Shown here: positions 53,473 to 63,760 of the stretch, in pieces
Layout: each line of letters starts with the position of its first letter
How positions within the stretch are numbered: the stretch's first letter is position 1
Assembly: GCA_963989385.1 (NCBI GenBank)
Contig: OZ022509.1
Location: forward strand, 75,848,667-75,912,666
Reading direction: 5' to 3'
Source: Ctena decussata
Taxonomy: Eukaryota > Mollusca > Bivalvia > Lucinida > Lucinidae
DNA length: 64,000 nucleotides
Notes under the pieces: generated by a model
The model's input: only the letters and a program-made list of their open reading frames with translations
What the model was told of the DNA's origin: nothing
Database searches by the model: none
Made by a program: the position numbers and the translations under genes

Positions 53473-54421
53473 AAATTATGTTTACAAGTTCTGAACCAGT
53501 CGCCAGGAAAGCAATTCTCACTACGATGTTTACGTTAAAGTACCACCAAGGGACTCATTGATCTTTATCCAGTCTATTTATAGAGAACCAGTCTAAATAT
53601 GGCGACGTAAATGCTCTCTAATTTCCCATAATATTTCTAACTGCTCTGGCACCAACTGCTTTATGGTGTTATTGTTATACTGTCGCAAATAGACAATAAA
53701 ACGTTACTGAGGGAAAATCTGGCTTTTGATACATGCACAGACTGTTACTTTGAACCTATCTTATTGCCACAAAAAGTACAAGCAATTGGCTCGGACCACA
53801 AGTTCTAACAACATTAGCTACGGTCCTCCCCACAACGGTTCACGCACAGATGCAGGCTGAGCAGAACATGAACAGTTCGCAACGACAGTAGTCACTGCTT
53901 AATGCTGATTTGAAAAAAAAAAAAAAAAAAAAAACGAGACGTGTACACCTTGGTATAAATGGCACTGTGCTTTGCCTAACCTTTGTATGTGTAGTCTGAA
54001 TATGACTTGAAGACACGGTTTGTCGAGCTGCGATTTAAATTGTATCTTTATTGTTTTTTAAGTACGAAAGGTAAAATAGTTGAATTTACAAACAACTCTG
54101 ATCTGAATGAGGCAGCCCATTAGAATTCGGGTCAAAACTGTTTGCCCTGTAGACTTTGAAGTTTTTAATCATGATATAGCCTGGCTGAAACGTTTTTTCT
54201 TATCTCGGCGTCTAATAACATACATATTGTATCGAAACATAATTTGTTTCAGTCTACAAGAAACCTTGAAAGAGCTTTAATGATATATACAAATTATATA
54301 AAGAAACTCAGTTTGTCTTGGTAGGATGGGCGACAATAATTCTCTCTAGATCTGTCTCTCCGTTGATCGATATTTGTGATATTAAAATGTAAAGTCTGAG
54401 TGAAAGATTCTTTACGTAACA
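53473..54421. other. No exon; LINE-end repeat, A-run and half hairpin
   Basis: 53763-53833 matches the repeats at 195 and 36717. An A-run lies at 53910-53933. 54095-54153 has TCTGATCTGAATGAGGCAGC and AAACTGTTTGCCC, a damaged CAGTG hairpin. No coding exon was found. Confidence 0.5.
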
Positions 54422-54608
54422 GGGCCCCCAGTGTGTCAGTGGCTTAAGCGCGGGCCTGCTTAGCTAGGGTCGGGATTCGAATCCCGCTGCAAACGGAATT
54501 CTTCTCAGCCTTAAAAACATTATACACAACCGTTCTCTATTACCCTTCCATCGACTCTATATGACCGAATTACTGTTGTAAGGCCGTAAAATAGCAAATC
54601 ATCAATTC
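54422..54608 (+). mobile_element. S2 SINE, diverged
   Basis: Head GGGCCCCCAGTGTGTCAGTG, AAGCGCGGGCCTGCTTAGCT, B-box GATTCGAATCCC. Body TACACAACCGTTCTCTATTA and ATTACTGTTGTAAGGCCGTA. Ends GCAAATCATCAATTC. Confidence 0.78.
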
Positions 54609-54738
54609 ACCTTTTAGTATATGTTTTATTTATTTCAGCCATGTCATTCCGTACACGCCGCTAGGTTTCTACAGAAATCATCGGCATTGCGTGAAAAGGG
54701 ACCTTAGGCTGCATTACAAATTAGCCTGCTCTCTTTCC

Positions 54739-54912
54739 TAAGGGCCCGCTGTTCTAGTGGTCTTGGGTTCGAGTCCTGCTGCAGAAGGGAGTATTTTCAA
54801 TTGTAAACAGGGTTCCACTGCACACAGCCTTTCAGGATCACCCACACATCGTCCTGATATGACTGAAATACTGTTAAAAAGGACGTGAGATCGCAAGTCA
54901 TCCATCTATACA
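54739..54912 (+). mobile_element. S2 SINE, 5'-truncated
   Basis: AAGGGCCCGCTGTTCTAGTG, B-box GGTTCGAGTCCTG, AAACAGGGTTCCACTGCACA, CAGCCTTTCAGGATCACCCA, ACTGTTAAAAAGGACGTGAG, tail GTCATCCATCTAT. It sits 130 bp after another S2 copy in the same orientation. Confidence 0.82.
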
Positions 54913-55476
54913 ACCATTTTTCCTAAGGTTTCATAGATTGTATATAAGAAAAGGGAAGACCATAATCAGATCAAAACTGAACAAAAAGTCAAAGACTAAT
55001 AATAACAGAAAAACCAAACTAGGCACTTTTTCACGGGACGTCAGTCAAATACATTGTTTGCGCCTGTATCGACCCAAAGTGCGTGTTACCATCTAGGACT
55101 TGCTGTTTGCAATAGTCCACAGCAATAAGGAAATCATGATCTTATTTGACTTTGAAATTAATTCCTACAAAAGCTGCAGCCTTGAATTCGTGCACGGAAT
55201 AACTTAGACCTTTGCTGCTCATACTAGCTTAGGTCTTAGGATTTATATGTCCTCAAATGGACTGGCTTGATGTGCTCAGCAATGAGGAATTTATGGCTTA
55301 CCGTCACGTCTTTTGTGATGGTTAACCATGCGCTTCAAAGGAACTGAAACTATGATAAACCATAACATACATGTACCTACAATTTTACCACAAGATGTCA
55401 CCACATGTCAGAAGGATGACGCGTGATGCAGTCATAACGTTATTTTTTTTTTCTGGTGTGATTGCTGACCGTAATA

Positions 55477-55674
55477 GGGTCGAGTCGGGTAACTTCGGAC
55501 AGCGGTTAAATTCGGACATATCATTGCAAACAGTGAAAATCCAGATGAGCCGTCTCATCAGGATTGTCACAGTTTGCCCAGTTATTTTATTTTAATTCCA
55601 AACAAGTGACATATAAAGGAAACAATGGAACTCTCCGAATTTACATGCTGTCCGAATTTACCAGACTTGACCCT
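55477..55674. mobile_element. GTCGGGTAACTTCGGACAG TIR element, copy 3
   Basis: GGGTCGAGTCGGGTAACTTC to CCGAATTTACCAGACTTGACCC. The central GCAAACAGTGAAAATCCAGA hairpin ends in GTCACAGTTTGCC. TA precedes the left end; the right side has TG. Confidence 0.8.
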
Positions 55675-56052
55675 GATGACCAAAACCTTTCTGTGGTAAC
55701 TAATTAAATTTAGTGCCTGTTACAAAGAGTGGGCACGGTAGACACTTTTGGTCTAACAGTTTGCAACAAATAGAAATAAAAACTGAATTTTTCTTGAAAA
55801 TAAAAGAAGTACAATAAATACCAATATTCACCTTATATTGGCATTTTTTTCAAAGTTTGGTAAAAATACCAGAGTAAAGAATCAACAAATTCAAATTATT
55901 TCTCAAATTTACCCTTTCTAGCTCCTTTGAAAATTTAATGAAGTTTCCACTCATGTGAAATTTTTGTTTGTCTTTCAGGACGTATGGATAAATAAAACCC
56001 AAAAGCTGAAACCATTTGGGTATTCTTAGTCCCATACATAATATGAAAATAA
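55675..56052. other. No exon or repeat recognised
   Basis: AT-rich; short minus ORFs without domain. Confidence 0.4.
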
Positions 56053-56065
56053 TGTATAAACATTA

Positions 56066-56195
56066 CCAATCCAGGGGTCGCAAGTTCGGTCCCCCGCTTC
56101 TCCGGTCTTTCGGATGAGACTTTAAACCGAGGTCCCGTCTCCATATGACCTCGTTGTTGGTGGGACGTTAAACCCGAGTTCACTCACTCTCTCAC
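56066..56195 (+). mobile_element. S3 SINE with perfect 13-bp TSD
   Basis: CCAATCCAGGGGTCGCAAG, a B-box-like GTTCGGTCCCC, then TCTTTCGGATGAGACTTTAA, ACCGAGGTCCCGTCTCC, GGTGGGACGTTAAACCCGAG and a CACT-rich tail. Identical TGTATAAACATTA lie at 56053-56065 and 56196-56208. The A-box half of the tRNA head is not present, so it is 5'-truncated. Confidence 0.85.
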
Positions 56196-56639
56196 TGTAT
56201 AAACATTAGCAACGAGTTCAGCACACCTGTGCCACATTCAACAGTAATTGTATCGCACGTTATAAAGGTGTTTCCTTATACTGAGACTGGTGCAAATATC
56301 AAATATGGACCGGTACAAATACTCAAAATAATTGTCAGTTGATCTAATTGCAAGTGAAGTTAGCTGGAAATATATAAGGGTTATCAATTTGGACTATTGC
56401 TTCTGTGGCACCACGCAGATTCAATTCTGGTTGTCAGCCACTACGCACCTCTTTAAGTAGCTCAGACCAGTTGTTGTTCTAATTTTCCTGTGCATGCTGT
56501 AGGTTCAGATAGACCTACACTAGCTTTAGTAAGGTGTCGTGATGCATTACGTTATGTTCAAATATACTTTCTATAGGACGACCAAAATTTCGAAGTGATG
56601 TCGGCCTATAGATCTATATGTATTTAAATATTTATAAGA

Positions 56640-56830
56640 AAGGTAAAAAAAGACAGGCAATGATCAGGAACTAATACAATCAGATCATCATACATCCCGC
56701 CCTCAAAACCAAAAAGGAAAGAATGATAAACATTCTTGAAAACAGTTCACAAATAACACGCATGGTACACCAAATTAACAGCTCCTTCCCTGACAGGTGG
56801 TCATTTAGTACCCCAATTTCAGACAGCAGT
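56640..56830 (-). repeat. Dispersed repeat, partner of 44120-44300
   Basis: GGCAATGATCAGGAACTAAT, CCTCAAAACCAAAAAGGAAA and CCCTGACAGGTGGTCATTTA follow the order of the other copy. 62975-63030 carries a third, shorter match (AAAGACCAGGAACTGAAACA). Confidence 0.6.
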
Positions 56831-56846
56831 AACATTTGTTTGACCT

Positions 56847-58490
56847 TTTTAGCTCACCTGAGCCAGCGGCTCCGGGGGAGCTTATAGGATGGTTAGGCTC
56901 CGGCGTCCGTCGTCCGTCGTCCGTCCGTCGTCCGTCCGTCCGTCCGTCCGTCCGTCAACAATTTCAAACGACTTCTCCTCTGAAACCACTGGGCCAATTG
57001 TAACCAAATTTCATATGTAGCCTCTAGGGGACTTAGGAACGAAAAGTTGTTCAAACGGTCCTGGTCACATGACCAACATGGCCGCCACGCCCATATATGG
57101 TAAAAACCTAGAAAAATCTTCTTCTCCAGAACCAATAGGCCGATGGCCTTGAAACTTGGTATGTAGCATTGGGTACGCGAGTACTACCAAGATTGTTCAA
57201 ATTATGACCTTGGGTTGACCTTGACTTTTTTTACGGTAAGGTCAAATTTGCATTCTGTAGCTTTTATATGGGAAAATACTAGAACATAAGATTTCTTGGA
57301 AACTGTTGAAGATTTAGACCTGAAAAATGGTATATACAGTCATCTGAATGAGTACATGAAAATTAATGCGTACAAGAGGTCAAGGTCATTGTTTGACCTT
57401 TGACCCTGGTCTCTCATATTTTGACAATTTCACACGGCTCCTCAAAAGCCATTAGGCCAATTGTAACCAAATTTCATACAGAGCCTCTAGGGGGCAGGGG
57501 AACGAAAATTTGTTTAAACGGACTTGGTCACATGACCAACATGGCCGCCATGCCCATATATGGTAAAAACCAAAAAAAATCTTATTCTCCAGAACCAATA
57601 GGCCAATGGCCTTGAAACTTGGTATGTAGCATCAGGTACGCGAGTACTACCAAGAATGTTCAAATTATGACCTTGGGTTGACCTTGACCTTTTTTACGGT
57701 AAGGTAAAATTTGCTTTTTTAGCTTTTATATGGGAAAATGCTAGAACATAAGATTTCTTTGAAACTGTTGAAGATTTAAACCTGAAAATTGGCATATACA
57801 GTCATCTAAATGAGTACATGAAAATTTATATGTACAAGAGGTCAAGGTCATTGTTTAACCTTAGACCCTGGTCTCTCATATTGTGACAATTTCACACATC
57901 TGCTCAAAAGCCATTGGGCCAATTGTAACCAAATTTCATACAGAGCCTCTAGGGGCTGAGGGAAAGAAAATTTGTTCAGTCTTGGTCATTGACCAACATG
58001 GCCGCCATGCCCATATATGGCAAAAACCTTTACAAATCTCCTTCTCAAGAACCAAGTGATCGATGGCCTTGAAACTTGGTATATAGCATCAGGTACTTGA
58101 GTACTATCAAGATTGTTCAAATGATGACCTTGGGCTCACTTGACCTTTTACAAGGCAATGTCAAGTATGGGAAAATGGTAGACCATAAGAGTTCATGGCA
58201 AGTTTAGATGAATTTGGCCTAAAAATTGCTATATACAGTCGTCTTAGTTAGTACATGGAAGATTTGCGGGTACAAGAGGTCAAGGTCATCCTTTGACCTC
58301 TGACCCATATCTCTTATATTTTAACAATTTAAGACGTCTCCTCAAAAGCCACAGGACCAATTATAACCAAATATCATACACAGCCTCCAGGGGCTGATAA
58401 TACGAAAATTTATCAAGCGGTCTAGGTCACATGACCTACATGGCCACCATACACAGGTGAGCGATTCAGGGCCTCATAGCCCTCTTGTTT
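56847..58490. mobile_element. AGCTCACCTGAGC-type interspersed element with 460-bp internal repeats
   Basis: Left TTTTTAGCTCACCTGAGCC, right ACAGGTGAGCGATTCAGGGC followed by TCATAGCCCTCTTGTTT. A (GTCC/GTC)n tract lies at 56900-56957. Then come repeat units marked by GCCAATTGTAACCAAATTTC at 56993, 57456, 57918 and about 58355 (periods 463, 462, about 438). Each holds GGTCACATGACCAACATGGC, CATGGCCTTGAAACTTGGTA-like and GTCAAGGTCATTGTTTGACC-like blocks. I know this repeat type from bivalve genomes in general. It has no recognised transposase and its mobilisation is unexplained. Confidence 0.82.
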
Positions 58491-58834
58491 ATGTTTTAAA
58501 CTACAAAACAAATCAGAAAGCAAAGTGAACAGCTGTACAAGTGACCATATGAATTTCAAAACTTATATTTAAATGTGGCTTTGTACGTACCCATACTGAT
58601 CACTGTCTAAATCAACTATATAATTTAATGAATCTCTTCTCCTTGTCGGCAGCTCATATGTTGGTAGAATTATCTTTTCTTTTATCACGAATGGGCATTT
58701 TTTTTAAAGAAGACAGGTATTGTCAGATCAAACTGACCTAAGTTGGGATAATTTCAGTCACATTGAACGGACGGACAACTTGACACCATTTCCTGACATT
58801 ACAACATAATACGGAAAGTTATGTATGCGATCGT

Positions 58835-59047
58835 AGCCTTTCAGGCGTCAAAAACGAAAAACATCTTGGTTGCAAACAGCGTAGATCCAAATGCGGATGC
58901 TCATCATGAGCCGCCTCATTTGGATCTACACTGTTTGCGGTCAAGTCTTTGAATTCCCAATATGATATGGCTTGGACGAAATACTTTTTGAAATTTTGCA
59001 GACGCAAATATTGTCGTCTGCTCTTTCTTGGTGCTTTAGCGGATAAG
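58835..59047. mobile_element. TTAACTCTTT-type TIR element, copy 4, minus orientation
   Basis: The right half reads, on minus, GCACCAAGAAAGAGCAGACG, ACAATATTTGCGTCTGC, as in the left part of the copies at 11331 and 33552. The hairpin core at 58872-58938 is GCAAACAGCGTAGATCCAAA.. / GGATCTACACTGTTTGC. Terminal repeats are worn (CCTTTCAGGCG / GCTTTAGCGGATAA). Confidence 0.72.
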
Positions 59048-59660
59048 TAAAAACAATGCAAGCAGATATATAATGGCGCCATCAACAAGAGTAGATGTCA
59101 ATATAGTAGACAAGCCTGACAGAAATTCTTTTTTGAAATTTGTCAGAATTACTAACAGTCTCTGTACAATCGATATGGCTGTATACAGTCAGCAGAAGAT
59201 TCCCTCTCGCGGAATGTTCTTACAAATGAAGGATTAATTCGAGACATCAAGATTATCAGTAATTGCTGTTTTCTACAATTCGATTTTCTGTAACGAAGCA
59301 CATTGCAACGTGCTAAGTTCTGATTATGATTCTGATGGGGTAGATAAAACGGTCAAGGAAAGTTCATATAAGCCGCTACTTGATAAAGCACATCGGTCGG
59401 CATACGGGCCAACTGACTTAGATCAATCTGGGCTCTACGAATCATAAAAGGCTCCCAGCACAGTGGAACACAACCTGTCCAAGTGACCGAAGAAAGAAAA
59501 TGCAAATGACCATTATAATTAGAAGCACTACTAGGGCAATAAACCTTTTGTACGCATATCTTGTACACTTATGAGTGTTAAAAATAAATGGAATTTCTAC
59601 AAAAACTGTAACCTTTGACGTCAGTGGTGACTGTAAGACCACTTCACTTTATAAAATTTT
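59048..59660. other. No exon or repeat recognised
   Basis: Overlapping minus ORFs at 59353-59642 without domain. Nothing else. Confidence 0.4.
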
Positions 59661-59892
59661 GAGCCGCGACAGGGCAAAATCAACAAAGTGGCATGTGCAC
59701 TCAGCAAATACTCTGATCATCCTGAACATCTACCCAGTCTGATCAGAGTCTTCACCGTCCGCATGGAGCTAGCTTAGATAGTTAGCTACCCTCCAAGCGC
59801 AAACGAAGACTTTGATCAGACTGGGCGGATGTTCAGGGTGATCTGAGTCTTGGCTGGGTGCACATGCCACTTTGTTTTGTCATGTCGCGGCA
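59661..59892. mobile_element. Family A palindromic MITE copy 12
   Basis: GAGCCGCGACAGGGCAAAAT to TTGTCATGTCGCGGCAC; about 232 bp. Arms are diverged (CATCCTGAACATCTACCCAG / GGGCGGATGTTCAGGGTG). Confidence 0.86.
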
Positions 59893-60235
59893 CGTTAACT
59901 TTGCACGGGACCCTTTGTGTTCATACTTTCATGAACTTCGGAAAAAATAAAATTTATCTCTTACATTTTGAAATAATAATTTGAGTATCATTTTCGATTT
60001 TTAGAGCAACATTGGTAACATATACGACGAAAAGCTGTCACTAACCAACAGGTAATCTGCTTAAGTAAAACGGTTGTCGCCATGACGAGACATCCAATAA
60101 AACGTTACAACGGCCAATGGCGTCTTATGTTTACATGTGACGTTGCGAACCAACGACGTCGCGTGACCGACTCTTGTTCATGGACGTATGAATACCTGTT
60201 TCTCCGAAATAGGCTCATCTAAGGGAACGTAATTA

Positions 60236-60520
60236 TAGGATCTTACATGAGCGGTCATTCATATAAAATTCATGAAACGAGCATTCGGCGGGGTTCATAA
60301 ATTTTATATGAACTGACTGACCACGAGTGTAAGATTCTGTTTATCATACGACCCTATAAAATGGCCTTTTATCGCCTTCAAAATGAGCATCAGCGCTAGG
60401 AGAAGATGCATTGTTGACACGGTCGTGATCAATGACGTCATATGTACTCGTCAAAACGTCATTACCCGTGTGGTCATACGAATTTAATAACACGACGTCA
60501 TATAATTTACATTTATCAAG
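60236..60520. mobile_element. AGGATCTTACATGAGCGGTC palindromic element, uninterrupted
   Basis: The left hairpin (60236-60340) pairs ATCTTACATGAG / CACGAGTGTAAGAT and TATAAAATTCATGAAACGAG with its complement around GCATTCGGCG. The right part has CTTTTATCGCCTTCAAAATG, GATCAATGACGTCATATGTA and CACGTGTGGTCATACG-like blocks also found at 6600-6800. It is the reference for recognising the split copy at 4495-6860. Confidence 0.7.
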
Positions 60521-60773
60521 TTCCTTGCAAACGTCAATAATGAAGGCTTTTGACATTTTTATTTGAGAACTTTAACTAGGCACTCGATGGTATGCATGAA
60601 CTTATTAACTTCTAGTAATATTACTGAATTACTGTAATATTTAAGCTGAAATGAAGAATCTCTAACGCATTTGACGTCATGGTATGAATGAATTTTCGAA
60701 GAGAATGGCAGGTGTAAAGCAGAGAGATTCGCTGGTATGCATGAACGGACTAGACAAAAATCTGAATATTGGG

Positions 60774-60824
60774 ACAGAACAGCGCTCCTGAAGGGGCAGA
60801 CTGATCAGGGTCTACACTGTTTGC
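60774..60824. repeat. CAGTG hairpin, half copy
   Basis: GCTCCTGAAGGGGCAGACTGATCAGGGTCTACACTGTTTGCC; the left arm is reduced to GACAGAACAGC. 60825-60997 has nothing recognised. Confidence 0.5.
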
Positions 60825-60997
60825 CATTTCATCGACATCTTTTAGACACATTCCTGCAATGAAAAACCAACTGTCCAGCTTTTTAAGGCGATTTCGGTAA
60901 ATAACTTCGGGGTCAGAAGGTTCAGAATTTTTACTGTGTGGTTCATTAATAGAGAGTGGGTGGGAATATGGATTAACATTTTGCATTAACGCAAAAT

Positions 60998-61235
60998 GAG
61001 CCGCAACACGAGAAAACCAACAAAGTTACATGAGCACCCTGCGAGGACTCAGTTCAACCTGGTCATCCGTCCAGTCAGGTCGGAGTCTTTGCTGTCCGCA
61101 TGAAGGTAGCTTAGACTCTCAGCTACCCTTTAAGCGCACATTAAAGACTCTGATCAGACTTGGCGGATGGACATGCTGATCTGAGTCATTGCTGGGCGCA
61201 CATGCCACTTTGTTGGTTTTGTCGTGTCGCGGGTC
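60998..61235. mobile_element. Family A palindromic MITE copy 13
   Basis: GAGCCGCAACACGAGAAAAC to GTCGTGTCGCGGGTC, 238 bp, aaat on both sides. Arms are more diverged than average (CAACCTGGTCATCCGTCCAG). Confidence 0.88.
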
Positions 61236-61470
61236 AAATCTCCTTGATACTAATGAAGTAAGACGTAAACACGCACGCGCAATCAGTGTCATCTTCGGGG
61301 ACAAATCAAAGATTTAAGAGTATACTTTGGAGTGGAATTATTTTCAGAAAAGTTGTTTGTTAAAGACTGAAATGTTATTTGTTTTCCCACTCCGATGCAT
61401 TAAGATATAGTCTATGGAATTTAGGGATTAGAATATGTTTTTTTAACAAAAATAAACCCTTGTTTTGAAG

Positions 61471-61664
61471 CATCCGTGTGGCTGAGTTGTTAGCGCTCCT
61501 GGCTTTGGATCATGGGGTCTAGGTTCGAGTCCCGCTTGAGGTGAGATTTTTTTCTGAATCTGAATGGCACTTATTGCATAGAGTCTTTCATAATCCCCTT
61601 CTGATCGCCACGAAGAGACTGGAATAGTGTCGAAAAGGACGTAAAGCCGACAAGTTATCGTCCG
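61471..61664 (+). mobile_element. S2 SINE, diverged head
   Basis: CATCCGTGTGGCTGAGTTGT, TAGCGCTCCTGGCTTTGGAT, B-box GGTTCGAGTCCCGC. Body TGGCACTTATTGCATAGAGT and TGTCGAAAAGGACGTAAAGC. The A-box half matches a Leu-like TGGCTGAGT rather than the S2 consensus TAGCTCAGT. Confidence 0.72.
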
Positions 61665-61795
61665 TATCAAATCCTAGCGTTATTAATGTTTTAGGGAGCA
61701 AAGGAGAATTAACAAAAAACTGTTTCACTTTGTAAAAAAAAAATGGATAGCAAACAGAAAGGAAACGTAATCAGACAACTCTTCAGGGCAAGGGT

Positions 61796-62225
61796 TTAAT
61801 TTCTATTCTGTTCTGTTCTATCCAATAACCTTGGCACCGCAGACAACTTTGCAACAGCCCTTTTCCATCTTGTCCTGTTTTCAGCTGCCCTAGTCGTGAT
61901 CGCGAATTCGATCCACTCTTTAATCTTGCCTTCCCACCTTTTCTGCTGTTTGCACCTTCCTTTTCCGTTCACTGTGCCCTGTAGAATCGTCATTGCTAAA
62001 CCAGAAGACCTGTTAAATGTGGCTAAATATCATAGGTTCCGTGTTACCACCTTGTTCAGGCTTTCGTCATATTCTCAAATAGTAGCTTGGATCTTTCTGC
62101 GAACATCTCATTTGTTACGTGGTCCTTGTACGAAATGTTCAATAATCTTCGGTAGCATCCCATCCCGAAAGCCTGATTTCTTTCTTCTAACTCTGCTGTC
62201 AAGGTCCATCATTTACAGGCGTACA
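61796..62225 (-). mobile_element. LINE family A, C-terminal and 3' end
   Basis: The minus-strand ORF 61796-61993 reads TILQGTVNGKGR, KRWEGKIKEWIEFA, TRAAENRTRWKRAVAK, the very C-terminus of the same LINE as at 393-1712. A TTCTATTCTGTTC-type tail lies at 61796-61820 (plus). Upstream sequence to 62225 corresponds to the region that includes RTQAFEMR-like and EVRRKIQA-like residues but is frame-shifted. 5'-truncated and inactive. Confidence 0.8.
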
Positions 62226-62576
62226 GAAATATTGTTATGACTAGGGAGTGCATCAGTGTCGCCCGCAAAGGCTACGCGCGTGGAAGCCCCCGATTTACTC
62301 CCCCCTCCCCCCCCCCCCCCCCCCACACACACACCATAGACGACAGTTCCGAGTCGATGCTTCTCTTGTGGTTTACCATTATTGTCATTATTGTCGTTAT
62401 TTGTTTGCTTACTACAACCTTTGACTTTGTAAATTATTTAATATAATCAGACCAGCACGCATCCCGAGATTCTGTAGTTCCAGCCATGACCTTTACTAAA
62501 GCATGTACACCTGATAACAAAAGTCACTGTACAAGATTTGTAAAGTTTGCTCGAGATATGCTGTGGACTGTTATAT
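62226..62576. other. No exon; C-run and AT-rich sequence
   Basis: A C-run at about 62305-62322 followed by CACACACACC. No repeat family is recognised. Confidence 0.4.
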
Positions 62577-62812
62577 GAGCTGCGATGTGACAAAACCAAC
62601 AATGTGGTCGTGCGTCCAGCGCAGACTCAGATCAGCCTGGGCATCCGCCCAGTCTGATCAGAGTCTTTGCTATCCGCATGAAGGTAGCTTAGTCCCTCAA
62701 GTACCCTTTAAGCGCTTAGCAAAGAGTCTGATCAGACTGGGTGAATGCCCAGGCTGATCTGAGTCTGCGCTGGGCGGACGACCACCTTGTTGGTTTTCTC
62801 GTGTCGCGGCTC
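62577..62812. mobile_element. Family A palindromic MITE copy 14
   Basis: 236 bp, GAGCTGCGATGTGACAAAAC to TCTCGTGTCGCGGCTC. The left terminal repeat has several changes while the arms stay well paired (CAGCCTGGGCATCCGCCCAG / GGGTGAATGCCCAGGCTG). Confidence 0.9.
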
Positions 62813-62849
62813 AATAATCTTCTGCTGGGAAAGAGCTGGCCTCTTGAGT

Positions 62850-63030
62850 ATTCACTTGTCTTGTTCTGCTGTGTATTTTGCTTTGTGTGTCATCTTTACT
62901 TTTTCCTTCCCATTTGGTGCTTAGGGCAGGATGTGGAAATTGTGTCAATTCTTGATTGCCCATTCTCACCACTTTAAAAGTAAAAAGTATGCAAAGACCA
63001 GGAACTGAAACAATCAAAATCCAAATCCAT
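62850..63030. repeat. Dispersed repeats, partners of 43288-43420 and 44120-44300
   Basis: 62850-62975 matches the repeat at 43288; 62975-63030 matches the start of the repeat at 44120 and 56640. Their adjacency here suggests that both belong to one larger unclassified element. 63031-63371 shows nothing recognised. Confidence 0.5.
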
Positions 63031-63371
63031 ATGCAATTACCATGTTAGTGTAGTCTGAATAATGCATAACACAGGTGGTTTTGATAAATTTAACTTTACG
63101 CTAGCAAAACAAACATCAATAATTGTAGTTGTTTTCTGCACAAATGTGTGCCAGGAAACGAGTTAATTGTTAATACAGCGGTTTTATTTTAGACTGCTTG
63201 TACGTTTTTTCAGCTGATGATGCTGATATAAGGGATTTTTCTTTCGAATGTTGTAACCTGATTTAAAATCATTTACACAGGAACGACTAAGTGTAATTAA
63301 ACCACTAGACTGTAAACATTGTTGGTGTCACCGTAGTCTTGTCTAGACAGAACCACGGTGCACACGTACGG

Positions 63372-63479
63372 ACCAGGGTCCGTATTTTATAAAACGACTT
63401 AAGCGGTTGCTATGCTGTTGCGAAGGCTAAATTTCTATGAAGGAGATTCCCTACAACTATGAAATTTGCTCTGGAGGAT
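63372..63479. mobile_element. CAGGGGCC palindrome (family F), left half only
   Basis: CAGGGTCCGTATTTTATAAA, GACTTAAGCGGTTGCTATGC, GAAGGAGATTCCCTACAACT, ending at GCTCTGGAGGA exactly before the hairpin tip. The right arm is missing. Confidence 0.78.
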
Positions 63480-63607
63480 TAAGATTACGTATAACCCCGT
63501 TATGGCCTTATCAGCAATGAAGCGATGCGGACATGCATGTAATACAAAGCATGAAAGGTGGTTTTCTTGTCTACCTTTCCCGACTGACATAATAGGGACC
63601 AACTGAA

Positions 63608-63760
63608 CCAGGTTCGAGATTATAAAACTTGAGAATAATCTCAAACTCAAAATAAAGCACACTAATTGGCTTCTTCCGAGCATGTGCTCGGAAGCAGCCA
63701 ATCAGTGTGCTTTATTTTGAGTTTGAGAATGTACTCAGGTTTTATAGCCTCGGGGCCAGG
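63608..63760. mobile_element. Family D palindrome copy 5
   Basis: CCAGGTTCGAGATTATAAAA to TTATAGCCTCGGGGCCAGG. Arms are nearly perfect, tip CCGAGCATGTGCTCGG. 63761-64000 holds a C-run at about 63824-63837 and no recognised exon. Confidence 0.87.

Noticed and set aside
57400..57615. 71-codon ORF with VTKFHTEPLGGRGTK-like sequence
   Set aside because: Lies in the 460-bp internal units of an interspersed element; the other units are not open in the same frame.
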